64,000 bases of DNA from Maribacter sp. MJ134 (lineage in GTDB: Bacteria > Bacteroidota > Bacteroidia > Flavobacteriales > Flavobacteriaceae): NCBI RefSeq assembly GCF_003970695.1, contig NZ_CP034570.1, forward strand, positions 2,790,001 to 2,854,000, given 5' to 3'. Both the position numbers and the translations under genes were made by a program. Within the stretch, counting starts at the first letter, position 1; every line of letters starts with the position of its first letter. Below are positions 37,057 to 45,848 of the stretch, in pieces. The notes under the pieces were generated by a model that was given only the letters and a program-made list of their open reading frames with translations, was not told the DNA's origin and made no database searches.

Positions 37057-39300
37057 ATGAGCGAAAACATTTACTTGTTTATGATTATTGCCTTGGCCGT
37101 TCTGGCCATCACCGACCTGGTTGTTGGGGTAAGTAATGATGCCGTAAACTTTTTGAATTCTGCAATTGGCTCAAAGGCCATTTCGTTCAAGACCATCATG
37201 ATCGTTGCAAGTGTAGGTATTGCCTTTGGCGCAATTTCCTCTAGTGGTATGATGGAGGTTGCACGGAAGGGAATTTTTAATCCGAGTGAGTTCGTCTTTG
37301 CTGAAATCATGATTATTTTCATGGCGGTAATGATTACCGATATTCTTTTGTTGGATTTTTTCAACACCCTTGGAATGCCTACTTCAACCACGGTTTCCAT
37401 AGTTTTTGAATTATTGGGTGCCGCTGTCGCTATTTCAATGGTAAAAATATATGCCTCGGACGGTGGTGTTTCAGATTTGGTCCAATATATCAATACAGAA
37501 AAGGCTACTGAGATTATATTAGGTATTCTTTTGTCCGTAGTCGTAGCCTTTACAATAGGTGCTTTGGTCCAGTTTGTTTCTAGAATACTTATTTCTTTTA
37601 AATTCGAGGAAAAACCAAAATGGATAGGTGCTGTTTTTGGTGGGTTTGCCATAACCGCCATTGTTTATTTTATTCTGGTCAAGGGCCTAAAGGGAACCTC
37701 TATTCTGTCACCTGAAATATCCATGTTCATAGGCACCCAACCAGAATTATTCATACTGGGAAATATCCTATTTTGGTCCATATTATCCTTTGTGGTTACC
37801 CAATTTTTAAACTGGAATATTTACACTGTAATCATAGTTTTAGGCACGTTTGCACTTGCGATGGCTTTTGCGGGCAACGACCTTGTTAATTTCATAGGGG
37901 TACCGCTAGCAGCCTTGGCCTCTTATGAAAGCTGGCAAGCCTCCGGTATGTTAGCTTCTGAATTTAATATGAAAGGACTAAATACGGCAAGCCAAGCACC
38001 CACCTACCTTTTGCTGGCATCCGGTCTTATAATGGTCATTACGCTTTGGTTTTCTTCCAAAGCTAAAAACGTGGTAAAAACCAGTGTAGATTTATCCAGG
38101 CAGGACGAAGGGGACGAACGTTTTCAACCGAACTACTTATCGAGGCAAATCGTAAAATATAGCATAATGGCTTCTGAAAACTTATCGGGAATCATTCCAA
38201 AGAACATTCAGAAAAGAATAAATAGCCAGTTTGAAAAGCCTTATGTGTACATTCCAAAAAGTAAAGTAAAGGACCTACCTGCTTTTGACTTGGTCAGGGC
38301 GTCCGTAAACTTAATGGTGGCCAGTGTATTGATATCGTTGGCAACCTCCATGAAATTACCACTTTCTACAACCTACGTAACTTTTATGGTTGCCATGGGT
38401 ACTTCCTTGGCAGACCAGGCATGGGGTCCAGAAAGTGCTGTTTATCGGGTAGCAGGTGTACTTAACGTCATAGGAGGCTGGTTCTTTACTGCCTTCAGTG
38501 CTTTTACGGCAGCGGCCATAATAGCTTATATTATTCATCTTGGCGGTATCGTTGCCATTGGAATTCTTTTGACCTTGGCGTTTTTGCTTATCGGTAAAAA
38601 TTACCTCTCGCATTCTAAGAAAATGAAGGAAACCAAACTTGAGGAAAAGTTACAGAAGGCAGAGAGCAATACTATAATTGGATTGATCGAAGAAAGTGCA
38701 ACCAATGTAGCACTAGCTATGAAGCGCGGCAGTAAAATTTATACCCAAAGTATAGATGGTCTTGCAAAGCATGATATTGACACCCTAAAAAAAGGAAAAA
38801 AAGGAATTTCAAAATTAGATAAGGAAGTAGAGGACCTTAGAGGCAACATTTTTTACTTTATCAAAAACCTAGATGAATCAAGCGTAGGAGCCAGTAACTT
38901 TTATATTACGGCTTTAAGTTACCTTCAAGATATGACCCAATCTTTGGAATATATATCCAAAGCTGGTTTCAAACATGTAAACAACAACCATAAAAAACTA
39001 AGATTCAATCAAATCAAAGACCTCAAGGAAACGGACCAATACGTAGAAAAACTGTTTGTAGAGGTACGCGAAATATTCGAATCAAGAAATTTTGGAAATC
39101 TGACCAGCCTTTTGATGGGAAAAGAGGAACTACTCCTTAAACTAGATCAAAAAATAGCCAAACAGGTAGAGCGCACCCGTTCCGATGAATCTAGTCCAAA
39201 GAATACGGCGCTATATTTTAGCTTGCTACTAGAAACTAAAGACTTGTTGCAAGCAACAATGAACTTGATAGAAACCTATGACAAATATGCAAATAGGTAA
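37057..39300 (+). CDS. PiT-family inorganic phosphate transporter with PhoU-like C-terminal domain
   Basis: 747 residues. The N-terminal part (about 1-535) carries the PiT repeats: VVGVSNDAVNFLNSAIGSKAIS near the start and its counterpart AFAGNDLVNFIGVPLAA, with about 12 membrane segments; a soluble stretch around 345-400 separates the halves. Residues about 550-747 are helical and acidic/basic like PhoU (DUF47) domains. Transports phosphate with H+ or Na+ into the cell; the PhoU part likely regulates uptake. The next gene overlaps by 23 bp. Confidence 0.92.
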   Translation: MSENIYLFMIIALAVLAITDLVVGVSNDAVNFLNSAIGSKAISFKTIMIVASVGIAFGAISSSGMMEVARKGIFNPSEFVFAEIMIIFMAVMITDILLLDFFNTLGMPTSTTVSIVFELLGAAVAISMVKIYASDGGVSDLVQYINTEKATEIILGILLSVVVAFTIGALVQFVSRILISFKFEEKPKWIGAVFGGFAITAIVYFILVKGLKGTSILSPEISMFIGTQPELFILGNILFWSILSFVVTQFLNWNIYTVIIVLGTFALAMAFAGNDLVNFIGVPLAALASYESWQASGMLASEFNMKGLNTASQAPTYLLLASGLIMVITLWFSSKAKNVVKTSVDLSRQDEGDERFQPNYLSRQIVKYSIMASENLSGIIPKNIQKRINSQFEKPYVYIPKSKVKDLPAFDLVRASVNLMVASVLISLATSMKLPLSTTYVTFMVAMGTSLADQAWGPESAVYRVAGVLNVIGGWFFTAFSAFTAAAIIAYIIHLGGIVAIGILLTLAFLLIGKNYLSHSKKMKETKLEEKLQKAESNTIIGLIEESATNVALAMKRGSKIYTQSIDGLAKHDIDTLKKGKKGISKLDKEVEDLRGNIFYFIKNLDESSVGASNFYITALSYLQDMTQSLEYISKAGFKHVNNNHKKLRFNQIKDLKETDQYVEKLFVEVREIFESRNFGNLTSLLMGKEELLLKLDQKIAKQVERTRSDESSPKNTALYFSLLLETKDLLQATMNLIETYDKYANR

Positions 39301-40024
39301 GACACTGAAATTTATACTTTCCTTTATTCTGGTGATATTCTTAAATCATCTGGGAAACTCCCAAGAACTATCGGGACGAGAATTATTGGAAAAAGCAATC
39401 CAGTTCCATGATAAAGAAGCTAATTGGAAAAGTTTTAAAGGTAAATTGGCTATCACCATGAAATCTCCAAATTCTAGCGACCGTCATAGTATCTTGTTCA
39501 TGGACCTTCCTGCGGAATATTTTAAATCTAAGGTTAGAAGGGATAACAACACTATTGAATCTGTTTTGATGAAGGACAGTTGTAATCTAAAACTAAACGG
39601 AAGTCCGGTAATATCTAAAAAATATAGGGATAGCCTTAGAATAACTTGTGATAGGGCTAAAATGATGAAAAATTATTACACCTATCTCTACGGCTTACCG
39701 ATGAAGCTAAAAGACCCAGGAACAATCATTGCTCCAGAAGTAAAAAAGAAATCGTTCAAAGGAAAGGAATATCTTGTTTTGAAGGTAAACTACGATGAAG
39801 AAGTGGGCAAAGATACTTGGTATTTCTATTTTGATCCTTTAACCTATGCTATGGAAGTTTATCAATTTTTCCATGACGAGTCTAAAAATGATGGCGAATA
39901 TATAGTACTAGATGATTTGCTCGAGGTCAATGGTATAAAAATGCCCAAAACTAGAGCATGGTATTACAATAAGGATGATAAATATTTGGGAACGGACATT
40001 CTTACCAAAGGCGGTGCCTTATAG
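39278..40024 (+). CDS. DUF6503-type secreted protein
   Basis: 248 residues (a second ATG at 39287 would remove three residues). Signal peptide up to NSQ (about 29). The rest has the look of a lipoprotein-carrier-like beta fold: WKSFKGKLAITM, a dense strand core, YFDPLTYAMEVYQFF, and a final NGIKMPKTRAWYYN strand; I recognise it as the Bacteroidetes DUF6503 family. Overlaps the phosphate transporter by 23 bp, so the two are coupled. Substrate or partner unknown. Confidence 0.72.
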   Translation: MTNMQIGKTLKFILSFILVIFLNHLGNSQELSGRELLEKAIQFHDKEANWKSFKGKLAITMKSPNSSDRHSILFMDLPAEYFKSKVRRDNNTIESVLMKDSCNLKLNGSPVISKKYRDSLRITCDRAKMMKNYYTYLYGLPMKLKDPGTIIAPEVKKKSFKGKEYLVLKVNYDEEVGKDTWYFYFDPLTYAMEVYQFFHDESKNDGEYIVLDDLLEVNGIKMPKTRAWYYNKDDKYLGTDILTKGGAL

Positions 40025-40037
40025 AATTTGCTGTCCA

Positions 40038-40622
40038 TTACCTGTAAAAATTCATTTCATCCATATATTTCCAAACATTATAGGGTAACATTGGGCTAAT
40101 GTTTTTACCCTTTTTATGTTCATTTCTAATAAAGGTCGATGATATTTCCATTATGGGCGCTTCAACCTTATGAATCTTAGGATGCCCCTCAAATCTATGT
40201 GCTACGGTACCTTCAGAAATTCTTGGATATACATAGAGCTCGTAGTTTTCCAAGATTACTTCATAGTTCTTCCACTTGTGAAACCCTTTTAAATTATCCT
40301 CTCCCATAATAAGGCAAAACTGGTATTCATCTGTATACTTTTCTCCAAGATGTACAAGGGTGTTAATAGTATAGTTAGGTTGAGGCAAATCAAATTCAAT
40401 TTTACTGGGCTTTAACTTTGGGAAATCTTTGGTAGCTTCAAGTACCAACTGATACCTGTGGTGATTTTCCAAAAGCGTTTTCTTGACCTTAAAGGGACTT
40501 TGAGGTGTTACTACGAACCAAATCTCATCCAACTCGGAAAACTCTGCCATGTGGTTGGCTATGACCATATGACCAATATGAATTGGGTTAAAGGTTCCAA
40601 AGTACAACCCTACCTTTTTCAT
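40038..40622 (-). CDS. nadD: Nicotinate-nucleotide adenylyltransferase
   Basis: 194 residues. Nucleotidylyltransferase motif GTFNPIHIGH (9-18) and the C-terminal MEISSTFIRN (ISSTxIR motif). It forms deamido-NAD from nicotinate mononucleotide and ATP. Overlaps gmk by 4 bp. Last gene of the yicC-gmk-nadD set, common in Bacteroidetes. Confidence 0.95.
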   Translation of the reverse strand: MKKVGLYFGTFNPIHIGHMVIANHMAEFSELDEIWFVVTPQSPFKVKKTLLENHHRYQLVLEATKDFPKLKPSKIEFDLPQPNYTINTLVHLGEKYTDEYQFCLIMGEDNLKGFHKWKNYEVILENYELYVYPRISEGTVAHRFEGHPKIHKVEAPIMEISSTFIRNEHKKGKNISPMLPYNVWKYMDEMNFYR

Positions 40623-41209
40623 CTTTCGTCAGTCTCCGTTTGGTTAACGAAATCGGACACTAGTTCTTCTGCCTCTTTTAGAGCTGTATTTAAATCGTAA
40701 TTTTTGATAATCCTGTCAAACTGTGGCGCCGTCGCAAGTTCTACAGAAGCCTTTGCAATTCTCATATTAATTTTATCGTCGGTCTCCGTGCTTCGCTTCT
40801 TCAAACGTATCTTAAGCTCATCCACACTCGGTGGTTTTACAAAAACAGCTAGCGTCTGTTTTGGGAATTTCTTTTTAATACGAAGTCCACCTGCCACGTC
40901 TATATCAAAAATTACATTCTTTCCTTCTGCCCATAAGCGTTCTACTTCGCTCTTTAAAGTGCCATAAAAATTATCCCTGTATACTTCTTCCCACTCTAAG
41001 AAATCATCATTTTTAATATGTTTCTTAAATTCGGATACAGTCATAAAATAATAATGCTGTTTGTTCTTCTCCTTTCCACGTCTAGGCCTTGAAGTGGCTG
41101 ACACAGAAAAAGCCAAGTTAAGGTCTTCACATCCAAGTAAATGTCTAACGATGGTAGTTTTACCACTACCAGAAGGAGCCGAAAATATAATAAGTTTACC
41201 ACCTTTCAT
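40619..41209 (-). CDS. gmk: Guanylate kinase
   Basis: 196 residues. P-loop SAPSGSGKTTI (10-20), the GMP-binding region TSRPRRGKEKNKQHYYF and lid RLKKRSTETDD. Phosphorylates GMP to GDP with ATP. Starts directly before the end of yicC with no gap; overlaps nadD by 4 bp. Confidence 0.97.
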   Translation of the reverse strand: MKGGKLIIFSAPSGSGKTTIVRHLLGCEDLNLAFSVSATSRPRRGKEKNKQHYYFMTVSEFKKHIKNDDFLEWEEVYRDNFYGTLKSEVERLWAEGKNVIFDIDVAGGLRIKKKFPKQTLAVFVKPPSVDELKIRLKKRSTETDDKINMRIAKASVELATAPQFDRIIKNYDLNTALKEAEELVSDFVNQTETDER

Positions 41210-42067
41210 CTAAAGTACATTTAGCATCTGCTCCTTTATTTTTTCTAACTCGTCTTTCATTTGAACAACGAGCTGTTGCATTGGTGCATAATTGGCCTTT
41301 GACCCAATAGTGTTTATCTCCCTTCCTATCTCTTGGGAGATAAAACCAAGTTTTTTACCATTACTATCATTGGATTGTATGGTTTTCGTAAAATAATCCA
41401 AATGATTGGCTAAGCGCACCTTTTCCTCGGTAATATCGTACTTCTCTAGATAATAAATAAGCTCCTGTTCAAATCTATTCGCATCCACATCCTGCTTTAT
41501 CTCCTGTACTGCTTTTTCCAAACGCTCCCTAATGGTACCTTGGCGGTCCGGGTCCATCTCAAGCACGTTTTGCAGTAAATTCTTTAAGGATGAAATACGA
41601 TCTAAGAAATCTCTCTCTAAAACGTTTCCCTCTTCTGATCTAAACTTATTTATTTCTGATAACGCTCCCTTCAGCGCCTTAATTATAGCCTTATATTCCT
41701 CTTCATCTATGTCTTCCTTATCCGTTCGCATAGCATCAGGAAAACGCAGGGCCATCTCTAATAACCTAAGATCATCCCCATCCGCAATGGACTTCAGCTG
41801 CTTCATATATTGCTTTACAGCACTCTCGTTTACCTGAGCGGAGGTTTCATCTCCAGTGATTTCAATGTACAAACTAAAATCAACTTTTCCTCTTTGAAGT
41901 GAGTTGGCGATTAGTTTCCTCAACTCCAACTCTTTTTCCCGATATGCAGATGGCATACGAGCGTTTAAATCTATGCTCTTACTGTTTAGGGATTTAATCT
42001 CTACCGTAATTTTTTTAGTTGGAAGCTGTACAACATGCTTGCCGAATCCAGTCATGGATTGAATCAT
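41210..42067 (-). CDS. YicC-family endoribonuclease
   Basis: 285 residues, family length. Starts MIQSMTGFG as nearly all members; the C-terminal half (DUF1732) contains RFEQELIYYLEKYDITEEKVRLANHLDYF and GKKLGFISQEIGREINTIGSKA. Family members are endoribonucleases linked to RNA turnover and stationary phase. First gene of yicC-gmk-nadD. Lies 53 bp after the last DUF1080 gene on the same strand. Confidence 0.93.
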   Translation of the reverse strand: MIQSMTGFGKHVVQLPTKKITVEIKSLNSKSIDLNARMPSAYREKELELRKLIANSLQRGKVDFSLYIEITGDETSAQVNESAVKQYMKQLKSIADGDDLRLLEMALRFPDAMRTDKEDIDEEEYKAIIKALKGALSEINKFRSEEGNVLERDFLDRISSLKNLLQNVLEMDPDRQGTIRERLEKAVQEIKQDVDANRFEQELIYYLEKYDITEEKVRLANHLDYFTKTIQSNDSNGKKLGFISQEIGREINTIGSKANYAPMQQLVVQMKDELEKIKEQMLNVL

Positions 42068-42120
42068 AGGTTCTAATTATATTTCGCAAAGGTAATTCTT
42101 TTGTAAAAGAAAATTTAAGA

Positions 42121-42927
42121 CTACAATTCTCTTACCCAAATATTACGATAGCTCACACGGCTGTTATCACCATGATCCTGCAACTGAATCGGTGCCTTGC
42201 CATGTGCTTCATAACTGGGCCAACCTATATATCTAACAGGGCCTTCAATTTCAAAATGATTTTGAATAAGCACACCATTATGAAGTACTGTTACGTAGGC
42301 TGGTTGTACTAGTCTTTCATTTTCAAATTCCGGAGCTTCATAAATGATATCATAGGTATTCCATTCGCCTGATGGTACAGATGCCATGGCCAAAGGGATG
42401 GACTGCTTATAAACAGCACCTACTTGACCATTGGTATAGGTAGGGTTGTCATTACTATCCATTATTTGAATTTCATATCTCCGTTGGATAAAAATACCGC
42501 TATTCGCTCTACTTTGTCCTTCGTTAATAACGTCCTTTGGAGACTTCCATTCGATGTGTAATTGTATACTACCAAAATTTCTTTTTGTCATAATATCACC
42601 AGATCTGTCTTTTACCAACAAACTACCATCGTCTTGGACATACCATTGCGCCGCACTACTATCTACAACATGTACCCATTCCTCGAGTCCGCTTCCATCA
42701 AAAAGCACAATAGCATCACTGGGGACATTATTTTTTGTAAGTGTTACTTTGGGGGGTACTGGCTGGTATAGCTCGGTAGCCTCCGGCGTTGTAGGTTCCG
42801 TTCCCTTATATTTTGTAGGTTGTAAACTTTCGTTTGAATTATTTTCTTTCGTAAGGTTGGCACTCTTCTTTTCTTGGCAACCTATCAGAACAAAAAACAC
42901 TATAAAGACATAAATAAATTGTTTCAT
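42121..42927 (-). CDS. DUF1080 (3-keto-disaccharide hydrolase-like) lipoprotein
   Basis: 268 residues. Lipobox VLIGC near 17. A Thr/Pro-rich linker (TEPTTPEATELYQPVPPKV) precedes one DUF1080 beta-sandwich (about 70-268): AIVLFDGSGLEEWVHV, LHIEWKSP, NSGIFIQRRYEIQIMDS, and a C-terminal QLQDHGDNSRVSYRNIWVREL. Family members act on 3-keto-glycosides (hydrolase or lyase step). Third in a row with its two upstream paralogs and most like the middle one. Confidence 0.85.
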   Translation of the reverse strand: MKQFIYVFIVFFVLIGCQEKKSANLTKENNSNESLQPTKYKGTEPTTPEATELYQPVPPKVTLTKNNVPSDAIVLFDGSGLEEWVHVVDSSAAQWYVQDDGSLLVKDRSGDIMTKRNFGSIQLHIEWKSPKDVINEGQSRANSGIFIQRRYEIQIMDSNDNPTYTNGQVGAVYKQSIPLAMASVPSGEWNTYDIIYEAPEFENERLVQPAYVTVLHNGVLIQNHFEIEGPVRYIGWPSYEAHGKAPIQLQDHGDNSRVSYRNIWVREL

Positions 42928-42964
42928 TTTATAGTTTTAACCTGTTTCGTAGTGGATTTTAAAC

Positions 42965-43783
42965 CTAAAGTTCTCTTACCCAAATATTACGATAGCTTAC
43001 ACGACTATCGTCCCCATGGTCTTGAAGCATTAGTGGCCCTTTACCATGCGCTGGATTCTTTGGCCAACCGATATAAGGCGTTGTACCCTTAATTTCTGTA
43101 TGATCTTGAATTACAACACCATTATGGAAAACAGTTAAGGTGCCCGATTTTATCTTGCCACCCTCCTCATTAAATTCCGGCGCATGATAAATAATATCGT
43201 AAACATTCCATTCCCCTGTCGGGGCCGATGCCATGGCCAAAGGTGGACCTTGTTTGTAGATGGCACCAACCTGTCCGTTAACATAGGTATCGTTATCATT
43301 ATTGTCCAAGACCTGCACCTCATAAATACCGTTCAGGAAAACACCACTATTTCCTCTATTCTGGCCGTCTCGCTGAACGGGAAGGGGCGATTTCCACTCA
43401 ATGTGCAATTGTACGTCTCCAAATTCTTGTTTCGTCCTAATATTTCCCGTCTTATCCGCAACCGTCATGCTACCATCTTCGTTTAAATGCCACTTAGCGG
43501 CCGTACTATCTTGGACATGCATCCACCCTTCTAAAGAAGTTCCATCAAAAAGAACAATAGCGTCACTAGGGACGTTTCCATTTAACGCGGACCCAACCAC
43601 GGGTACTTTTGGCTCGTAGTATTCCGTACCTTCTGGAGTTGTGGGCTCTGGCTTTTCATATTCTTCATACACAATAACAGCGTCTCTATTCTCAATATCA
43701 GAGCTAACTTTTTCTTTGGACGGTTCTTGGCAAGAACTCAATAGTAGCGCACATAGTACTCCGAGGGCACGTAGTTTATTCAT
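42965..43783 (-). CDS. DUF1080 lipoprotein, second copy
   Basis: 272 residues. Lipobox LLSSC near 18. Linker EPTTPEGTEYYEPKVPVV, then the DUF1080 domain with AIVLFDGTSLEGWMHV, LHIEWKSP, NSGVFLNGIYEVQVLDNND and ending LQDHGDDSRVSYRNIWVREL. The last 15 residues are nearly identical with the next copy (42121-42927), a sign of tandem duplication. It lies 15 bp after the third paralog, and 37 bp before the next copy. Likely periplasm-facing. Confidence 0.85.
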   Translation of the reverse strand: MNKLRALGVLCALLLSSCQEPSKEKVSSDIENRDAVIVYEEYEKPEPTTPEGTEYYEPKVPVVGSALNGNVPSDAIVLFDGTSLEGWMHVQDSTAAKWHLNEDGSMTVADKTGNIRTKQEFGDVQLHIEWKSPLPVQRDGQNRGNSGVFLNGIYEVQVLDNNDNDTYVNGQVGAIYKQGPPLAMASAPTGEWNVYDIIYHAPEFNEEGGKIKSGTLTVFHNGVVIQDHTEIKGTTPYIGWPKNPAHGKGPLMLQDHGDDSRVSYRNIWVREL

Positions 43784-43798
43784 TCTAGATACTTTAAT

Positions 43799-44548
43799 TT
43801 ACAATTCTTTAATCTTAATATTTCTGTAGGCAACAACATCGCCATGATCTTGTAATCCTATTTTACCGATGGTATATTTTCCAAAGTGTTCCCAACCATT
43901 AAATTTAGACTGGCTTACCATGGCACTCCACTCTGGGTCGTTCACTGGGAAATTTACGATTTCAACATCGTTAAGCACAACGATTCCTGTATTTGTCTTA
44001 TGGTTTACTGTAATTACACAGTGATTCCATTCTCCTATTGGTTTGGTAACATCTTCTGAAGGAGCCACCATGTCATATAGTGCTCCTGCCTGATGTGTCG
44101 TTCCGTTCTTACCGTCAGGGTGCTTGTCGTTGTCCAGCACTTGTATCTCAGGGCCACTTTGATAAGCTTCACTTAGGGATGGGTCTTCATGAACTCCCCA
44201 AAAAATACCGCTATTGCCGGCCTCGGCTATTCGCCATTCCAGAGACAGGACGAAATCTGTATATTCCTGTTTGGTCACAATGTTAAATGCTTCTCCTTTT
44301 TTTCTAACCTGCGGAGGATAAAAAACCATTGCTCCGTCTTCTAGCTTCCAGGGTTCCGTAACTTCGCCCCTACCGTAGTAATGCCAATTATCAAAAGAAC
44401 TTCCGTCAAAAAGTGTGGTCCAATCTGCCTGCGTTTCTTTTTTTTCTTCCAATTCTACTTTTTGTTCTGCTATATCCGTTGGTTTTGTTTTCTCCTTACA
44501 AGAGCCGAACGCAAAAACCAAAGCTGTTACCACTAATAGTTGTTTCAT
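43799..44548 (-). CDS. DUF1080 lipoprotein, most divergent copy
   Basis: 249 residues. Lipobox FGSC near 17. Short linker, then one DUF1080 domain: WTTLFDGSSFDNWHYYGRGE, LSLEWRIAEAGNSGIFWGVHEDPSL, EIQVLDNDKHPDGKNG, ending GKIGLQDHGDVVAYRNIKIKEL. It diverges clearly from the two other copies, so it may act on another substrate or step. It follows a TIM-barrel gene by 87 bp and leads the three-gene tandem. Confidence 0.85.
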   Translation of the reverse strand: MKQLLVVTALVFAFGSCKEKTKPTDIAEQKVELEEKKETQADWTTLFDGSSFDNWHYYGRGEVTEPWKLEDGAMVFYPPQVRKKGEAFNIVTKQEYTDFVLSLEWRIAEAGNSGIFWGVHEDPSLSEAYQSGPEIQVLDNDKHPDGKNGTTHQAGALYDMVAPSEDVTKPIGEWNHCVITVNHKTNTGIVVLNDVEIVNFPVNDPEWSAMVSQSKFNGWEHFGKYTIGKIGLQDHGDVVAYRNIKIKEL

Positions 44549-44635
44549 GATTCTAAGTTTAAGCGTTAAAATAAAGCAGAAAAGCTATTTGACATTCTTT
44601 TTTCTACGAACAACATTTTTAGGCACCAGTAGGCA

Positions 44636-45688
44636 CTAAATTCCAAGGATTTTTTTCAACATTTCCTTGTCCACGGCCGACCCGGCAAAATCATCAAATG
44701 TTTTTTGAGTAGCTTCTATGATGTGGTCCTGAATAAAAATAGCCCCTTCTCTTGCACCCTGCTCGGGACTTTTAATACAACATTCCCACTCCATCACTGC
44801 CCAAACGTCACAACCGTACTGCGTTAGTTTTGAGAATATGGTTTTGAAATCTATCTGTCCGTCACCTAGTGAACGGTACCTTCCTGCGCGATTTCCCCAA
44901 TCATTGTACCCCCCAAAAGCTCCTTTTTTACCCGTAGGATTAAACTCTGAATCTTTTACATGAAATGATTTGATAAACTCATGATAGTGATCTATATATT
45001 CGATATAATCCAGTTGCTGTAATACAAAATGGCTAGGGTCGTAAAGAATATTTACCCTTTTGTGGTTTCCTGTAGCTTCTAAAAACCGTTCAAAAGTATC
45101 TCCATCATGAAGATCTTCTCCCGGGTGTATTTCATAACACAGATCAACACCTTGCTCATCGAAATGGTTCAAAATAGGCATCCAACGCTTGGCAAGCTCT
45201 TCAAAGCCCATTTCTACGAGTCCCGCAGGTCGTTGAGGCCATGGATGCCATGTGTGCCAAAGTAGGGCTCCGGAGAATGTGGCATGCGCCGTAATCCCTA
45301 ATCTACAGCTCGCAGTAGCAGCTTTTTTCACAACATCTACCGCCCATTCCGTTCTGGCTTTAGGATTATTCTTAACGGCATCCGGGGCAAAATTATCGAA
45401 CATTAAGTCATATGCAGGGTGTACGGCAACCAGTTGTCCCTGTAAATGCGTAGAAAGTTCTGTAATTTCCAGACCATAGGAATTTACCTTGCCTTTTAAC
45501 TCGTCACAATAGGTTTGACTTTCTGCCGCTTTATCCAAGTCGATTAAAAAACTTTCCCATGTGGGTATCTGTATACCCTTGTAACCTAGATCGGAAGCCC
45601 ATTTACACATCCCGTCTAGCGAATTAAAAGGTGCTTTATTATCTACAAATTGTGCCAAAAATACTGCTGGCCCCTTTATTGTTTTCAT
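44636..45688 (-). CDS. Sugar-phosphate isomerase/epimerase-like TIM-barrel protein, cytoplasmic
   Basis: 350 residues, no signal peptide. Xylose-isomerase-like (AP-endonuclease 2) fold with metal ligands visible: E in CYEIHPGED, D and H in LYDPSHF, H in FHVKDSEFNP and E in VMEWECC. The family includes sugar epimerases and lyases for 3-keto-glycosides and C-glycosides. It is the first gene of the DUF1080 operon and divergent from a GMC oxidoreductase, with a 24-bp perfect palindrome between. Confidence 0.83.
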   Translation of the reverse strand: MKTIKGPAVFLAQFVDNKAPFNSLDGMCKWASDLGYKGIQIPTWESFLIDLDKAAESQTYCDELKGKVNSYGLEITELSTHLQGQLVAVHPAYDLMFDNFAPDAVKNNPKARTEWAVDVVKKAATASCRLGITAHATFSGALLWHTWHPWPQRPAGLVEMGFEELAKRWMPILNHFDEQGVDLCYEIHPGEDLHDGDTFERFLEATGNHKRVNILYDPSHFVLQQLDYIEYIDHYHEFIKSFHVKDSEFNPTGKKGAFGGYNDWGNRAGRYRSLGDGQIDFKTIFSKLTQYGCDVWAVMEWECCIKSPEQGAREGAIFIQDHIIEATQKTFDDFAGSAVDKEMLKKILGI

Positions 45689-45724
45689 ATTGTTCTGTAC
45701 TATTTGTTAATTAAAATGTGTCTT

Positions 45725-45748
45725 ATCTGAACTTTATAAAGTTCAGAT
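45725..45748. promoter_or_regulatory. 24-bp perfect palindrome between divergent sugar genes
   Basis: Two 12-bp arms (ATCTGAACTTTA and its exact complement) meet at the centre with no spacer. It lies 37 bp before the TIM-barrel gene and 100 bp before the GMC gene, upstream of both, so an operator for a dimeric regulator of both units is likely. No regulator gene is seen nearby. Confidence 0.6.
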
Positions 45749-45848
45749 TTTAATCCTATATTTAGAAAATACTTGTTTGATATTAAGTTTTAAACGAGTT
45801 ACGTTATAAATATAGGAATTACATCAGTATTAGAATAAAATTATCCGG

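Noticed and set aside
37071-37661. 196-codon open frame on the minus strand
   Set aside because: Lies fully inside the phosphate transporter gene, low-complexity Ile/Thr/Lys composition, complement of hydrophobic codons.
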